DNA from: Hetaerina americana
Lineage: Eukaryota; Arthropoda; Insecta; Odonata; Calopterygidae
Direction of reading: 5' to 3'
DNA: 64,000 nucleotides
NCBI GenBank assembly: GCA_022747635.1
Contig: JAKTNV010000003.1
Span: forward strand, 93,913,290-93,977,289
Below the pieces are notes generated by a model. The model was not told where the DNA came from and made no database searches. It saw nothing but the letters and a program-made list of their open reading frames with translations. Made by a program: the position numbers and the translations under genes. The first letter of the stretch is position 1. Every line of letters begins with the position of its first letter. This document shows, piece by piece, positions 1 to 10,892 of this stretch.

Positions 1-380
1 TGTGGCCCCTAGCAAAACACAACATCCCACTCTACATCAGGTCCCTCTTCATCTCTGAGTACTTTCTCCCTCCCTTCATCCCACCCACCATCCCTATTCT
101 GTTCCTTCCCTTTCCTCGCTTGCCTAACATTCTCCCCTCAATCACAGTCGTCAACATCCCACTGCCGGTCAGTACACCCTTCATCCACTTTTCCTGCCTC
201 CATAGCATTTCTCCCAACAAACCCCTCTCTTCGCCCACCATACCAAGTACTTCCTCATTTATTTTCTTCTCTGTCCATTTCACCTTCTCCATTCTTCTCC
301 ACCCCCACATTTCAAAAGCCTCCAGTCTACGTCTATCCTCCTGCTTCAATGACTACGTTTCCGCGCCGTACATACAGGCA
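1..380 (-). pseudogene. RTE-like LINE, C-terminal end of the polymerase ORF (5'-truncated)
   Basis: Read on the minus strand, this is the extreme C-terminus of a LINE polymerase of the RTE/BovB-like type. Recognisable blocks are a YGAET-type segment, a LEAFEMWGWRRM block, the TEKKINEEVL block and an IEGRMLGKRGKGR basic stretch followed by GGRKYSEMKR, all usual after the reverse transcriptase in these LINEs. About 105 residues stay open. Just upstream a TAG at 355-353 sits where a tryptophan is expected, so the copy is dead. The end near base 1 is probably the element's 3' end, because a second copy at 11087-11235 starts at the same point. At its right edge it abuts a Penelope-like fragment in the opposite direction. 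The family assignment is by eye; LINE C-terminus is quite sure, the exact clade less so. Confidence 0.8.
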
Positions 381-383
381 TAA

Positions 384-887
384 AAACTTCACCGGAATAA
401 ACTTACAAAAATAGCCTTAAGCCACATTTACAACCCCGAACATGTAAATGATCCCACTGCCAAATGGCAGAGAATACTATATCTTGGGACTATTTCTCAA
501 AAAGTAATTAAAAGTTTTCCCAAAGAAAAAAATAAATGTGCCTTTTACAGTGGTTCATGCCTTAAGAACCTGATCTCTCACACTAAAGACAAAGTCCCCA
601 AAAACGAGAGGAGTGGAGTGTATGAGTTAAAGTGCTCAGATTGTAGCACAAAGTATATTGGGCAAACAGGACGGAAATTTAAAGAAAGGATTAAAGAACA
701 CCAAACATGTGTAAAAAATAAAAACATTGACTTTGTGACAAAAACTATTCATTTTGAAGAAAAAGGTCAAAGGCTCGATACTTTAGAGCAGTTAGAAATT
801 TTGAAATGTGTCCGTTGGAAAGATGAACTTGCCAACGAAATTTTGTATCCCTACCACTCCCCACTCCTAGACCTACCACTCTTCTAA
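384..887 (+). CDS. Penelope-like element, C-terminal fragment with GIY-YIG endonuclease
   Basis: An open frame of about 168 codons with no start of its own (the stop before it is at 381-383), so it is the tail of a longer polyprotein. It ends in a GIY-YIG nuclease domain: GVYELKCSDC, then KYIGQTGR about ten residues later, then the arginine-containing KFKERIKEH helix. The preceding linker (LGTISQKVIKSF, then NKCAFYSGSCLKNLI and KVPKNERSGVY) is the usual join between reverse transcriptase and GIY-YIG in Penelope-like elements. The nuclease nicks target DNA for target-primed reverse transcription. The reverse transcriptase is missing, replaced on the left by a LINE fragment, so this is a 5'-truncated copy. 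It is followed by a hammerhead-like hairpin and an 80-bp tail seen again at 63.4 kb. Assignment is confident from motifs. Confidence 0.88.
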   Translation, partial: KLHRNKLTKIALSHIYNPEHVNDPTAKWQRILYLGTISQKVIKSFPKEKNKCAFYSGSCLKNLISHTKDKVPKNERSGVYELKCSDCSTKYIGQTGRKFKERIKEHQTCVKNKNIDFVTKTIHFEEKGQRLDTLEQLEILKCVRWKDELANEILYPYHSPLLDLPLF

Positions 888-1010
888 GTCAAAAATGTAA
901 TTCTCTTTTCTTCCAAGCTACATTGTAACCTCTTTTACCCCTCCAACCTCCCTCTCTGACCAACCCCCCCTCCTATGATCAGAAGATATATATAGCCAGC
1001 GTGCTTTTAT

Positions 1011-1062
1011 GAGGACAACCTGATGATGACGTTCAACGTCGAAACCTGGGTCGTGTGTTTTT
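1011..1062 (+). ncRNA. Hammerhead-ribozyme-like hairpin in the PLE 3' region
   Basis: CTGATGA (1020-1026) is followed by a hairpin (GACG/CGTC around TTCAA, 1028-1040), then GAAA (1041-1044) and a GTC triplet ending at 1052. In a hammerhead the core is CUGANGA, helix II, GAAA, helix III and cleavage after UH; here A1044 could pair with T1051 and the next bases could form a very short helix III. Published work reports hammerhead motifs with tiny helix III in Penelope-like elements, and this one lies about 130 bp after the GIY-YIG stop. One extra base (T1027) sits between the core and helix II, and helix I is weak by eye, so catalysis is uncertain. Confidence 0.45.
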
Positions 1063-1068
1063 TAATAA

Positions 1069-1149
1069 AGTGTGTGGAATTACGAAGTCAATTATTTCAT
1101 TACAATTCAATATGTTATGCAAATTCCATAAAGTTACGCCTTAGACAAC
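1069..1149 (+). repeat. PLE 3'-tail repeat, copy 1
   Basis: About 80 bp directly after the hammerhead-like hairpin recurs at 63391-63471 in the same orientation with only a few differences. Its position after GIY-YIG and the hairpin suggests it is the 3' tail of the Penelope-like element. Confidence 0.75.
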
Positions 1150-1189
1150 AAATCTAACTGTTAGCATAGGTATTCCTTTCTTACTTCAT

Positions 1190-2522
1190 GATAAAGCTTT
1201 AACTTTGCTCTACAGCGCACCGATTTCACCCTTCCTCTGCAGCTTTCCATATTCTCGCACTGCGTCTTTCACCATGCTTCTTTTGCCTTATTTGTTGCCC
1301 GCCTCAATTTGTTGTTTAATTCTTTGTACTTCAATTTGCCTGATTTTGTATTTACATTCTTCCATTTTCTCCGATCTTTGTAATCATCTCATCCGTGATC
1401 CATGGTTTTCTAGTCCTTTTAGCGTTAACGGTTCCGTGTCTTTCTCGGCTTTCGATAACTCTTTCTTGATACTTTCCCATTTTTCTTCAATAGTACTTAG
1501 CTCTTTACCATCCTCCATGATTTCCTCTACCACCTGTTGGTACTCCTTCCTTTTCAAACCATTTAATGCCTCTACATTCCATTTTCCTCGCCGCCCCTGC
1601 TTTATCTTTTTTAAACGGACGCTACATTTCATAACAACTAAATTGTGGTCAGAGTCCGCATCCGCTCCCGGGAAGCTGTGCGAATTTATCACGCTGTTCC
1701 TAAACCTGTGTCTAACCAGGATATAATCTAGCTGATACCTTTCTCGGTTACCTGGCATTTTCCATTTATACCTGCGTCTTTTGTGGTGTCTAAACCAAGT
1801 GTTGGTGATGACCAACCCCTGTCTCCTTTAGAACTCAACTGCTTTCTCCCCGCGGTCATTCCTCGTGCCTAAACCGTAGTCCCCGACCTCGTCACCATCT
1901 CTTCCTTCGCCTACCGTCGCATTCCAATCCCCCATCACTATCAAATGTTTCCCTGCAGCACACACGCGATTATGTCCTCTAACTGATTGTATATCCTATT
2001 GACCTCTTCTTCCTTATGGTTGCTCGGTAGCATGTATACCTGAATCATAACCAAGTTCGTCGGTTCTGCTTTTATCTCTGCTAGTAATAATCTATCCGTT
2101 ACCTGCTCTATGTTGACTACGCTTCTTCTTACCTCTTAATTTAATACAATGGCAACCCCTAGTTGGCTCTCGTCCCCGCCGCTGTATATTATTCTATAAT
2201 TATCACTCCAGTAATCCCCGCTATCCTCCCATCTCACCTCGCATAGACCTAAAATATCTATTCCTCTCTTTTCCATCTCTCGCTTAATATTCTCAAGTTT
2301 CCCTGCCGTCATCATTGTCCTAACATTCCACGTTCCTATTCTAACTAATGTGGTCTTCTTCTCCTGCGTGTTCTGTCCTGCTGCTGCCAGTTTTCCCTTG
2401 CAAGGGTTTCGTGGGATGACGACCGCGGAAGCCTTGCCTCCCCGGCTGCCGGGCACGGCACACGGCCGTTTGGGCCGAGCCCCGTAGTTGCCAGGACTCA
2501 ATATCTCTGTTTTGTCCATCAT
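1190..2522 (-). pseudogene. RTE-like LINE, N-terminal apurinic-type endonuclease domain, degraded
   Basis: On the minus strand this encodes the endonuclease/exonuclease/phosphatase domain of an RTE-type LINE, the family copied into bovine BCNT. Motifs in order: GTWNVRTMM (domain start), LCEVRW, GDWNATVGEGRDG, QLDYILVRHRF and SDHNLVVMKCSV. These correspond to the metal-binding and catalytic residues of the nick-making nuclease. The frame breaks near 2136 (stop), near 1945 (stop or frame change) and near 1815. The coding signal then continues past a stop at about 1384 to about 1190 as a charged linker. The reverse transcriptase that should follow is absent. The frame opens at 2522, after a GC-rich leader. 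No intact protein can be made. Confidence 0.85.
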
Positions 2523-2813
2523 ATCAATCTTGAGAATGATAATTGAGGTGGTTTCCCGTTGCCTTCCTCAATAGTGTTTTTTAACGTGACACCATCACTT
2601 ATTGGCCTCCCCACTGGGGTCAGACGCCATTGCAGCCGCCTCACTGAGGAACAGACGCTGCGTGGACTACCTTTCGCCTGGCTCCTAACCTTCGACCTAT
2701 CTGGCATGGGTGACCTTACCAGGAGCAATTATTATTACTCCCGCCAGCACAGCTCTAGGGGTCATCGGAACGCACAAGCCCTTCCACCACGTCAAGGTTG
2801 TAGTCCGGGGAGG

Positions 2814-2815
<2 letters not shown>
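2523..2815 (-). other. Probable 5' leader of the RTE-like LINE
   Basis: Sequence between the endonuclease frame and the (TA)n tract. It is GC-richer than its surroundings and carries a 69-codon minus-strand frame ending just before the endonuclease frame. Its C-terminal part resembles leader peptides I associate with this LINE type, but that is recall, not a search. I infer untranslated leader. The element stops abruptly at the (TA)n tract, so its 5' end may lie there. Confidence 0.45.
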
Positions 2816-2901
<86 letters not shown>

Positions 2902-2908
2902 CATATAT
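2816..2908. repeat. (TA)n microsatellite
   Basis: Nearly uninterrupted TA repeat of about 70 bp, then shorter TA runs broken by single C bases. It adjoins the 5' side of the RTE-like LINE. Confidence 0.98.
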
Positions 2909-3893
2909 CGAATGTACGCCCTAAAAATGCGATTTCCTGGTTAATTTTGCGCCACGAGAGAACCTGTCTATCCAATTAAGTTCAAATAAAAAGAAGCGGA
3001 ATTTCGCCATACGTGTAGGTAGCATTAATGAGTAAAATTTATTCCTAGATAACTGTGTCGTAAAGTGGTCCCGTGTGGCGCAAAAATGAAAATTTTAAGG
3101 AATAAGTTTACATTTAGTAAAGTCGCCAAAAGCAGAGCAATTGAGAATCGTTCGACTTTTTTTATTGGGCATATACCGAGTTGGCCAACAGTGATGATAC
3201 AGCGGAACTTCTGCTAACAGGACCAACCCATTGATTTTGGCTTAGAAACCAATTGCTTGTAGCCACGGTACCTTGTGAATGACAACGTTCCACACAGAAT
3301 TTGTCACTTCAGTAAATATCAAAGTAATGAATCAAAACATATTTGTTAATACCCAGTTTCAATACTCCACATGCTTAATTTTTTAATTAGCTTTGAAAGT
3401 AGAGTAAGCATGTACATTAAAAGGGATTCGAATTTTTAAAACCTGACTAAGGGCTAATGATGGACTCTGATATCATAATTTGCTGTTTAGAGCTCAATAC
3501 AATAATAACGCCTACGAAAAGTTTGCGTTCCTAGGATATAATGGTAAATAATACCACCGTAAAATAGTGTTTACCGTATGTAAAATAATATAGGTTATGT
3601 CCTATTTACTGCTTTGTTTAATTTCGAAAATTTTCTTGTAGTCATTAATCATGTATAAGCACCTGGTTCAATCGCTGATAAAATAGCTGATCCCTAGAAA
3701 AAATACATGGAATACATGTATTCCTCACATACCTTGCTAAATTTTATTTCGAGAAAAGGAACAAGAACTGTATTAAGCACTTATTGTTAACCACTCAAAA
3801 TTATAAATTCAAAATTTAAAAAATGAACTAATAAAAAATCATTAAAGAATTAATGAATTAAAAGTAACTTGACTTCATCTGTTAGATTCATAA
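2909..3893. other. AT-rich spacer, nothing recognised
   Basis: About 1 kb of AT-rich sequence with stops in all frames. No coding motif, RNA gene or repeat was recognised. The last base, A3893, is the inferred host side of the Helitron insertion. Confidence 0.5.
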
Positions 3894-3989
3894 TCTATAT
3901 ATATAAAGGAGAGTGTTTGTTTGTATGTATGTAATTTGTTTACTTTTTTGCTGTCATAGAAACAGCATTTTTCCAACTATGCCAGCAGG

Positions 3990-5566
3990 ATACTTTTGCA
4001 AGAACACTATTGTATTCAGAATTGCCGAGATATTATACGTGGAATACATCAAGGAAAGTCTTTTGTAGAAGAAAAATGGGCAACTTTGATCCTGAGAATA
4101 ATATTTATTCATGTGACGCATTGGGCCGAGTCTACACAGTCCATCCTAACAACGCCGAATGTTATTTTTCAAGAATGCTTCTACATACCATTAGAGGACC
4201 TCGCTCATTTGCAGAATTAAGAACGGTAAACGGAGAAATATGTGAGACATTCAGAGAAGCTCGCCAGAATTTAGGGTTGCTAGAAGGAGATCAACACTGG
4301 GATGACTCATTGCGAGAGGCCAGTTTGATTTCTCTTCCAGGACAAATCTGAATTTTGTTTGCCATCATAATAACCTCCTGTAATCCATCTAACACAAAAA
4401 CATTATGGGAAAAATATAAAGAATAAATGAGTGAGGATATACTGGCTAAAGTTCGAAGTGAAAATCCTACATTGGATATTACGTTTAACTCCGACATTTT
4501 TAATAAAACTTTGATTATTTTGGAGGAAAAGTGTATCACCATGGTTAACAAGACTTTAGTGGAACTCGGTCTTTTTGCACCTGTACAAGATCAACAGGGT
4601 GTATTTTATCCAGATTATATACGTGAAACTAGCTACAATGTCTTAGACTTAGAAGCATACATTGCGGATAAAAAGCCACTTCTTAATTAAGATCAGAAAT
4701 TCGCGTACGAAACAATAATGGATCAAGTAGATAAACAAGAAGGAGGTATCATTTTTCTTGATGCTGCTGGTGGCACAGGGAAAACATTTTTAATTAATTT
4801 AGTTCTCGCTGAAATCAGGGTTCATGGAGTAATTGCTCTAGCCGTTGCATCTTCAGGTATTGCAGCGACATTAATGGAAGAAGGAAGAACAGCCCACTCA
4901 TCCCATAAGTTGCCACTTAATATTTCCCGACAAGAAAATCCCACATGTCATATAAATAAAACAAGCGGCCAGGCACAAGTTCTTATAGAATGTAAATTGG
5001 TAGTATGGGATGAGTGTACGATGGCTCATAAAAAATCTCTTGAGGCCCTCAACGCAACACTTCAAGATCTTAGAGGAAACTGCAGTTTAATGGGAGGAGC
5101 TCTGGTACTCCTGTGTGGAGACTTCCGTCAAACTCTGCCTGTCATTCCAAAATCGACTCCAGCCGATGAAATTTATGCCTGTTAAAAACATTCTATTCTA
5201 TGGAATCATGTCCAAGAAATTAGCCTTAAACAAAACATGAGAATCCTCTTAAGAGATGGGAATGCTCAAAATTTTGCAAATAAACTTTTGGAGATTGGAG
5301 AAGATAGATTAGTTATTGAAGCATCTGGTATGAAAAAATTGTCATCAGATTTATGTGTATTGGTGAAAACTGTCCGCGATATGATACAAGCAGTCTATCC
5401 TAACGTTAATCAAAATTATAAAAATTTAGAATGGTTGCGAGAAAGAGCCATTCTTGCTCCTAAGAACGATGATGTTAATGAAATTAACAAGGAGATATTA
5501 GCCATGCTGCCAGGAGACGTGATTGAATATAAATCGGTTGATACCATAGTGGATAGCAAGAAATAA
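3990..5566 (+). pseudogene. Helitron helicase (Pif1-like), N-terminal and central parts, broken
   Basis: Pif1-family superfamily 1B helicase of the Helitron replication protein. In order: an upstream region (YYTWN, ALGRVYTVHPNNAECYF, GPRSFAELRTVNG, LGLLEGDQHW); Walker A as AAGGTGKTF (about 4762-4788); ASSGIAATL; Walker B as VVWDEC (about 5000-5017); and CGDFRQTLPVI. Lesions: a frameshift near 4350, a stop at 4424-4426, a stop at 4688-4690 and a stop at 5182-5184. After each, the family sequence resumes, in the same frame for the last two. The reading is cut at 5554 by the RNase H insert and resumes at 6183. Function in life would be strand unwinding during rolling-circle transposition; this copy is inactive. 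Confidence 0.9.
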
Positions 5567-6170
5567 TGAGCTCTACGGCCTCTCAATAAAGAAGAAAGGG
5601 GAAGAAAGTGTATTTACCACAGCCTACGGAAGTGATTCAAGTGTTTACCGACGCAACCCTCACCCAAGGGGGGGTTGCTATTCCACGATGGGACATCTCA
5701 AGAGCCTTCGCTATTCCTCAAGGTTGGCACATAAACGAGGCTGAAACCTTTTCAGCCTTATATGGCTTACAAGAAACTTTGTTACTTTTGAACGACTTAA
5801 ACTTGACCAATGTATGTGTTAATATTAATGTAGATAATTCTGTTTGTTACTACACTTTACGGCGCGGATCTGGAATTGTCTTCCGAACGCGACCGATTCT
5901 GTTCCAAATGTACTTTAATTGCATTAAAGAAATACAGTCACAATTGGTGACCTGGTCCTGGGTCCCCACGACCGAAAACTTGGCCGACGAGCCCTCTCGG
6001 GCCGTGCCTACTCGTTAATGTACCCGCCGGCCATATTGGTCGCGTGGGTATATTACCGGGTGGGCGCGGGCGTGTGGGCAGTTGGAAACAAGATCGGTCG
6101 TGAGGTCCCGGGGCCAGCAGCAGTGTGCAGCATGCCCTTACGGCCATTGGAGTTTTCTTCCCCTTTCTTC
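5555..6170 (+). mobile_element. 616-bp insert with RNase H ORF, 12-bp direct repeats and 17-bp inverted repeats
   Basis: The Helitron helicase is interrupted exactly here. ACCATAGTGGAT occurs at 5543-5554 and again at 6171-6182; dropping one copy plus the intervening DNA makes the helicase frame continuous, so this is an insertion with a 12-bp target duplication. A perfect 17-bp inverted repeat lies at 5591-5607 (GAAGAAAGGGGAAGAAA) and 6154-6170. The right arm abuts the target duplication, but 36 bp separate the left arm from its duplication. The insert contains one RNase H-like ORF and a GC-rich 3' stretch (6019-6150) unlike the surrounding AT-rich DNA. I do not recognise the element class. 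Confidence 0.8.
5590..6018 (+). CDS. Retroelement-type RNase H domain inside the insert
   Basis: An open frame of about 142 codons follows TAA at 5587-5589 and runs through the left inverted repeat (RRKGKK) into an RNase H fold. All four acidic positions expected of the family are visible: D in FTDATLTQGG, E in HINEAETFSAL, D in INVDNSVCYY and D in NLADEPSR. The spacing of these blocks and the final DEPSR, like the usual DxLSR of retroelements, fit RNase H of a DIRS/tyrosine-recombinase or LTR-type retroelement. It would degrade RNA in RNA-DNA hybrids. No reverse transcriptase is attached, and the first ATG lies well inside the domain, so it may be a fragment whose start lies in lost sequence. 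The frame is undamaged while the host Helitron is full of stops, which suggests later arrival. Confidence 0.65.
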   Translation, partial: RRKGKKVYLPQPTEVIQVFTDATLTQGGVAIPRWDISRAFAIPQGWHINEAETFSALYGLQETLLLLNDLNLTNVCVNINVDNSVCYYTLRRGSGIVFRTRPILFQMYFNCIKEIQSQLVTWSWVPTTENLADEPSRAVPTR

Positions 6171-6655
6171 ACCATAGTGGATGCTGACGAAGCCGTCAAT
6201 TATCCAACGGAATTCCTAAATTCACTTGATCCAGCTGGATTGCCACAACATCGCCCTATACTTAAAGTAGGATCTCCAATCATTTTATTGCAAAATTTAG
6301 ATCCACCAAAACTCTGCAATGGGACACGATTGTGTGTGACAAAATTAATGAAAAATATAATCCAGGCAGTCATTTTAACTGGAAAAGGTGAAATAATTTT
6401 TATTCCACGGATACCTCTAATCCCAACTGATCTTCCCTTCAACTTTAAAAGATTACAGTTTCCAGTCCGGCTAGCTTTTTCAATTACCATTGATAAATCA
6501 CAGGGACAGTCTTTAACGTTTTGTGGTGTTGATCTAAGATCGCCATGTTTTAGCCACGGGCAACTTTATGTTGCTTGCTCCTGAGTAGGTTCGCCTAAAA
6601 ATGTATATATTCTTTCTCCTGGATATGAAACAAAAAATGTAGTTTATAAACAGGT
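6171..6655 (+). pseudogene. Helitron helicase (Pif1-like), C-terminal part
   Basis: Resumption of the helicase after the insert. YPTEFLNSLDPAGLPQH, then LKVGSPIILLQNLDPPKLCNGTRL, then FPVRLAFSITIDKSQGQSL and SHGQLYVACS are the C-terminal helicase motifs of Helitron proteins; the TIDKSQGQ block is the conserved motif V/VI region. A TGA at about 6582-6584 replaces the arginine expected after VACS. Beyond it the usual VGSPKNVYILSPG and the final residues continue in the same frame to about 6655. Together with 3990-5566 it gives roughly the helicase half of the normal protein. Confidence 0.88.
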
Positions 6656-6760
6656 GTTAAATAAAAAAAAATCTTAAATTTGTATGAAGTAGTGTATTAT
6701 TGTACTTTATAATTTGTTGTTTTTATTTATGTAGTATATTTATATTATTGTATCTCCCTA

Positions 6761-6788
6761 ACCCGTGCAAAGCCGGGTAATCAGCTAG
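6761..6788 (+). terminator. Helitron 3' terminal hairpin and CTAG end
   Basis: ACCCG (6761-6765) can pair with CGGGT (6774-6778) across an 8-base loop. The element ends CTAG at 6785-6788 and is followed by T. This is the transposition stop signal of Helitrons, not a transcription terminator. Confidence 0.8.
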
Positions 6789-9700
6789 TAATTATTAAAT
6801 ATGAATGATAGCCATATGGTCTTCTATTTTCTCAGAGCCTCGATATGAACTATGAACATTTATGCCTTACTATTTTCTGCCATGCAAGGTACTTGGAATC
6901 CATTAGTGGAAAATCCATGTTGTTGCGAACAGAATACGGTTGAAAATTTGTAACGTGAACCTTTCGTCAGTCATTTACTTACTGCACCATCAAGCAATTA
7001 AGAGGGAAGATAAATGATATCGTATGCCCATTAAACTTTGACTTACTTTGCTAAAGTTGAAATACATAAGATTAACACTCGGCTGAGTGGTTGTGCACCG
7101 TCATTTTTCTATGCTCAAGCGCATGCATTGAATTGCTGTGACCCGTGCAGAATGGTGAGACTCATATGTTGATTTTTCTTTAATCACGTAACCTACAATT
7201 TCCACAAAAGTGCCAGAAACTCAATTGTAGACCAATAACATACCGAAAAATAAGCAAAGTTTCAGCAGTTGAAGAATGCTGGTTCATGATTTTCAAGTGA
7301 TATGCAGAACTTCAAAATAATGTAAAGCCAACCTTAACGCCATTAAGTGAAACAATTGTGATTATAATTATATCTTGAGTATTATATAATTAAATACAAC
7401 AAGTGGATATTTATGGATAGAAGATTGTGCACTTAGTATTCGTTTCTTATGCAATTACCATTTCATTTTACGCGTATTCTCATTTTCCCTCCAATTGACC
7501 TGTCTACACGAATATAAAAGTAAAAACATTAGTCGGCATCTCTTCCTGCATTAACTTTGAGTGATTTATACGAGAATCTGCTATTTCTGCAACTCCTTCC
7601 CGGTGCTTTTCTTGGAAACTTTTTGTCCGACTCCCCACCTTCGAGGGCGACGCAATTTACGGAGAGCTCGTAACTGTACAACTCGTATCAATAAATCGCA
7701 GGGAAAAACCTTAATAATGTAATCATGTAACATATAAAAATGGAATTAAAATCAGCAGGGTAAGTTAAAAGCGAAGTGTAAATCTGCAATAAACAAATGT
7801 GATATGGTTTATCAGAAAGGGCACGCAATGTTTAATTTACCTGGTTCATTAAAACTTTTGGTTATTAATAAACTGTATCTACGATAAAAATCACTAAAAA
7901 TTATTAATACTTATTTACCCAATGAATTTGATGTTAAAAACACGATTTGTGTCTTTGTCTTGGAATAATTGATTTTATGTTATTTTCTTCGCTTATTTTT
8001 TCTTTCCTTGACTTAGTTGATTAAAATATACATCATTCTCAGTTCCCTAGAACGTTGCGTAATTGTGATGTTTTCAAAACATCCAATTCGATATGCAATG
8101 TGATTTCATGGCAAGCAGTAGTTCCGAGACATTGTCTAGGTAGCTAGTTCATATTGAGTCAAGAATGTCTAGTGAAGCCCAAAAAGATTTCACCATACAC
8201 TCAGCATCTCTCATCATGTAATAGTGGATGCATATTATGACCAGCCTTTTGGATCAGACCGCAGAGCCTTAAAATATCCGGAGATGAGATTGCGGCGCGC
8301 CTGGACCACCTACCATGTTATCATAATGAGCTCGTAAACGTCGATCCCGAGCCTGCTCCAACCAAGCTATTAGGAGATGTTTCGGGTAAAACAGGGGACC
8401 ACGAAGTAGCCTTATTGCTGAAATTCTCGACGTATATTGGTGTTTATAGTTTCAAAAGTAAACTCTCTCGTTGAGTTCTCTATGTCGACGGAAAGGCTAT
8501 AGGATGTTTACGGTTTATCCTCTTTAAAAATGACTAAGGCTATTAAAATAACAAATGTCTAAAAATATGTGAGAGTTGCGCTAATTTAATGAGTTCACAA
8601 TGAATTTAAACATAGAAAAGAAGGCAAAAGATTACTCAGTACGAAGCACTAGTACATATTATTGCACCATTTTAAGCTCAGGATCCGTTTTGTATAAAAG
8701 GAAGTTCTCGAAGATAAAAAGATAAGCCTAGCAGTGAAATGGGGAGGGTAAAATCCGACACAATTTCATTTTTCATTATTGAATAGAAGCATATGGAAAT
8801 TCTTCCTTTATCTTTGACAACTCATTTAATATTTAAAGTAAATATCTTAATCCCATAACCTTCGCTACTGGCACAAGCTCAAATGGTCCAAGACTAGTCA
8901 GGTTTTAGTGTCACCATTCTTAAGATCTCTTTTTAAAGTTCATATTTAAACGTATTTTGGTGAAATTGTTATCATTAATATGATCTGTACCGTCTACATA
9001 ACAAATTATATTATTCCCAGTACTTCAATTTTTGTCTCCTTTTGCAGAAAATGAATTATTTTTCACATTAATTTTATATTCAATCCATATCTTATCAGTG
9101 ACACTTCATAGTGAATTACAAGCCAATTGAATACGATCTATTATTAATCATTTAAAAATGCCTTGCCTATGCAATTAGATTTTCCATTTATTTTTCATAA
9201 CCAAACAGCGTGGAATTCATAGTCTTAGAGTGCATATCACCGTATTTAATTATCTAAGGATTACTCAGAGGTCCAAAACAAAATTTATTTGCATTGTTTT
9301 AGCGAGGTCACGAGTCTAACTACGATATTGCAAAGGATTCAAGTTTCTGGCATTGATGGGATTTGAAGGTTGGCAATTAATGAAGCCATTTTATGGTATA
9401 AGATTAATATAAAGGACAGAACCTATCAGTAGAAATGAATGTATGATGACTCAGAATAATTGGATATTTTTAATTGGGTATCGCCTTTTTAATAGGAGAC
9501 TATTGAGTTCCAAAGAGATGCTTGGGGCCTTTTACTAAAGTATATTTACGGAGGAAAAGGACTAAGTATGCTTATTAAGACGACGGGATGCTCTGCTGTT
9601 AAAAATGGGACCTAACGAGAATGGCTTATGAGATTATTTGGGATGGGCGAAACTATAAGCATCTAGTCTACTCTTCCACGCCTAAGTTACAGTTAAATAA

Positions 9701-10892
9701 GTTAGAGTTAACTCTCCCACGCCTTTCATAATTTTCCTCCCATAAATTTCAATATCAAATACCAACACAACTATGAATTCTCCATGCGATATGGATGTTT
9801 GAATCAATTCCGTAATGCGATACGTATTCACGGTGGTGCCGAGCACTGTAACGATTTCATGCCAGATCTAAAATAATATATCATTTAAAAAATAAAACAA
9901 CATTTTTTCTATGAGCGCGTACCACTTTTCAATTGTTTCGCGCAGTATAACAATTTATCGGTGAATAGAAATGATTTATGTTCGGGAAAAATGGGAAATA
10001 GTCACATTGTTTTGGTGGAATGAAAAATAATCATAAAATTTGATCCAAAGGCGCAAGTACTTTCCCTTTTGAACGTTGAGCTTGTTTCCGCTCAGCGCAC
10101 CTACATCAAAGGTCGAATTTTGAGAGGCGAAGGTGATATTACAACGCTCTTTCGAAATTTCATTTACTACCATCCGTTTCTCATTTAATATATTCCAGGA
10201 AAGCCCCAATACATTTCGATATGCGCACTCCTGCATCATCTCCCGCCCGCTCTTTCCGACGCCCAGCATCTCCGCCTATCATACTTCTTTGTGGACCCAT
10301 CTCATCTCTCACCTCCGACGACCTCCCGCCGTCATATTTCCTTCTATTCTCTATTCAAATCTTTTGTTTTCTCCTCTCTACTCTCCCAGGTGGTCGGATT
10401 TTGACTTTGCGAGAGCAGATCAAAAGGATTTTTAAAACAATTTCGAAAGTGTGCGCACGGCGAAGCATCGAGAGCAGAACTAGCGGGTAGGTGTTGAATT
10501 TCCGGCCTGGAGATGCCGATTATCCCTATCTGACCTACGCAGACCTGGTGGTAAAACAGACACTACTCAGGAAGCAGCTCCATCTAGTTGCTCCGTGCTT
10601 GCCTATCGTATTTCTCATTAACGTTCCTTAGTGAAACTTGGGTCGGTATTGGGAATTCACACTGCCTTTTAATGATGTATCTGAATTGATGTGATGCAAT
10701 ATCAACGTGACATAAAGGTCATTCAATCATTTAAATAGAAATGTTATCTTTCGCAAGGTATCACTGGTAAACCATTTATTGATTAATTAAATTATATGTG
10801 CCTGTATCATAATCATCATGCCATTAATATCTTGTTCATTACTTGCCAATCTAAATACATTCGAAAATGACCGAATCACTCGTAAAGCATAC
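6789..10892. other. AT-rich sequence, nothing recognised
   Basis: About 4.1 kb without a credible coding region, RNA gene or known repeat. Open frames near 10.0-10.5 kb on both strands overlap a pyrimidine-rich patch and have no recognisable motif. Old unrecognisable transposon DNA or intron are both possible. Confidence 0.5.

Larger units (their letters stand above)
3894..6788 (+). mobile_element. Helitron, about 2.9 kb, with both ends visible
   Basis: A rolling-circle transposon bounded as the class predicts. It begins TCTATATATATAAAGG at 3894 after a host A, and ends CTAG at 6785-6788 before a host T, which fits insertion between A and T without target duplication. A short hairpin (ACCCG at 6761-6765, CGGGT at 6774-6778) lies 6 bp before the CTAG, the usual termination signal. 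Inside are fragments of the Pif1-like helicase half of the Rep/helicase protein. The Rep endonuclease and most N-terminal sequence are missing, so this is an internally deleted, non-autonomous copy. A foreign 616-bp insert interrupts the helicase. Confidence 0.85.

Noticed and set aside
1205..1726. A 173-codon plus-strand frame
   Set aside because: Antisense to the RTE-like endonuclease, which shows catalytic motifs on the minus strand.
2559..2979. Frames of alternating Ile-Tyr across (TA)n tracts (also at 10.8, 28.2, 39.3, 39.9, 41.4 and 43.1 kb)
   Set aside because: They are translations of microsatellites, not genes.
5555..6170. Reading the RNase H insert as domain capture by the Helitron
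   Set aside because: The 12-bp direct repeats and the uninterrupted helicase frame on removal show a secondary insertion into the Helitron.
6018..6584. A 188-codon frame starting at the end of the RNase H ORF and running into the Helitron helicase
   Set aside because: Its first 50 codons are GC-rich non-coding insert; the frame joins the helicase by chance across the insertion junction.
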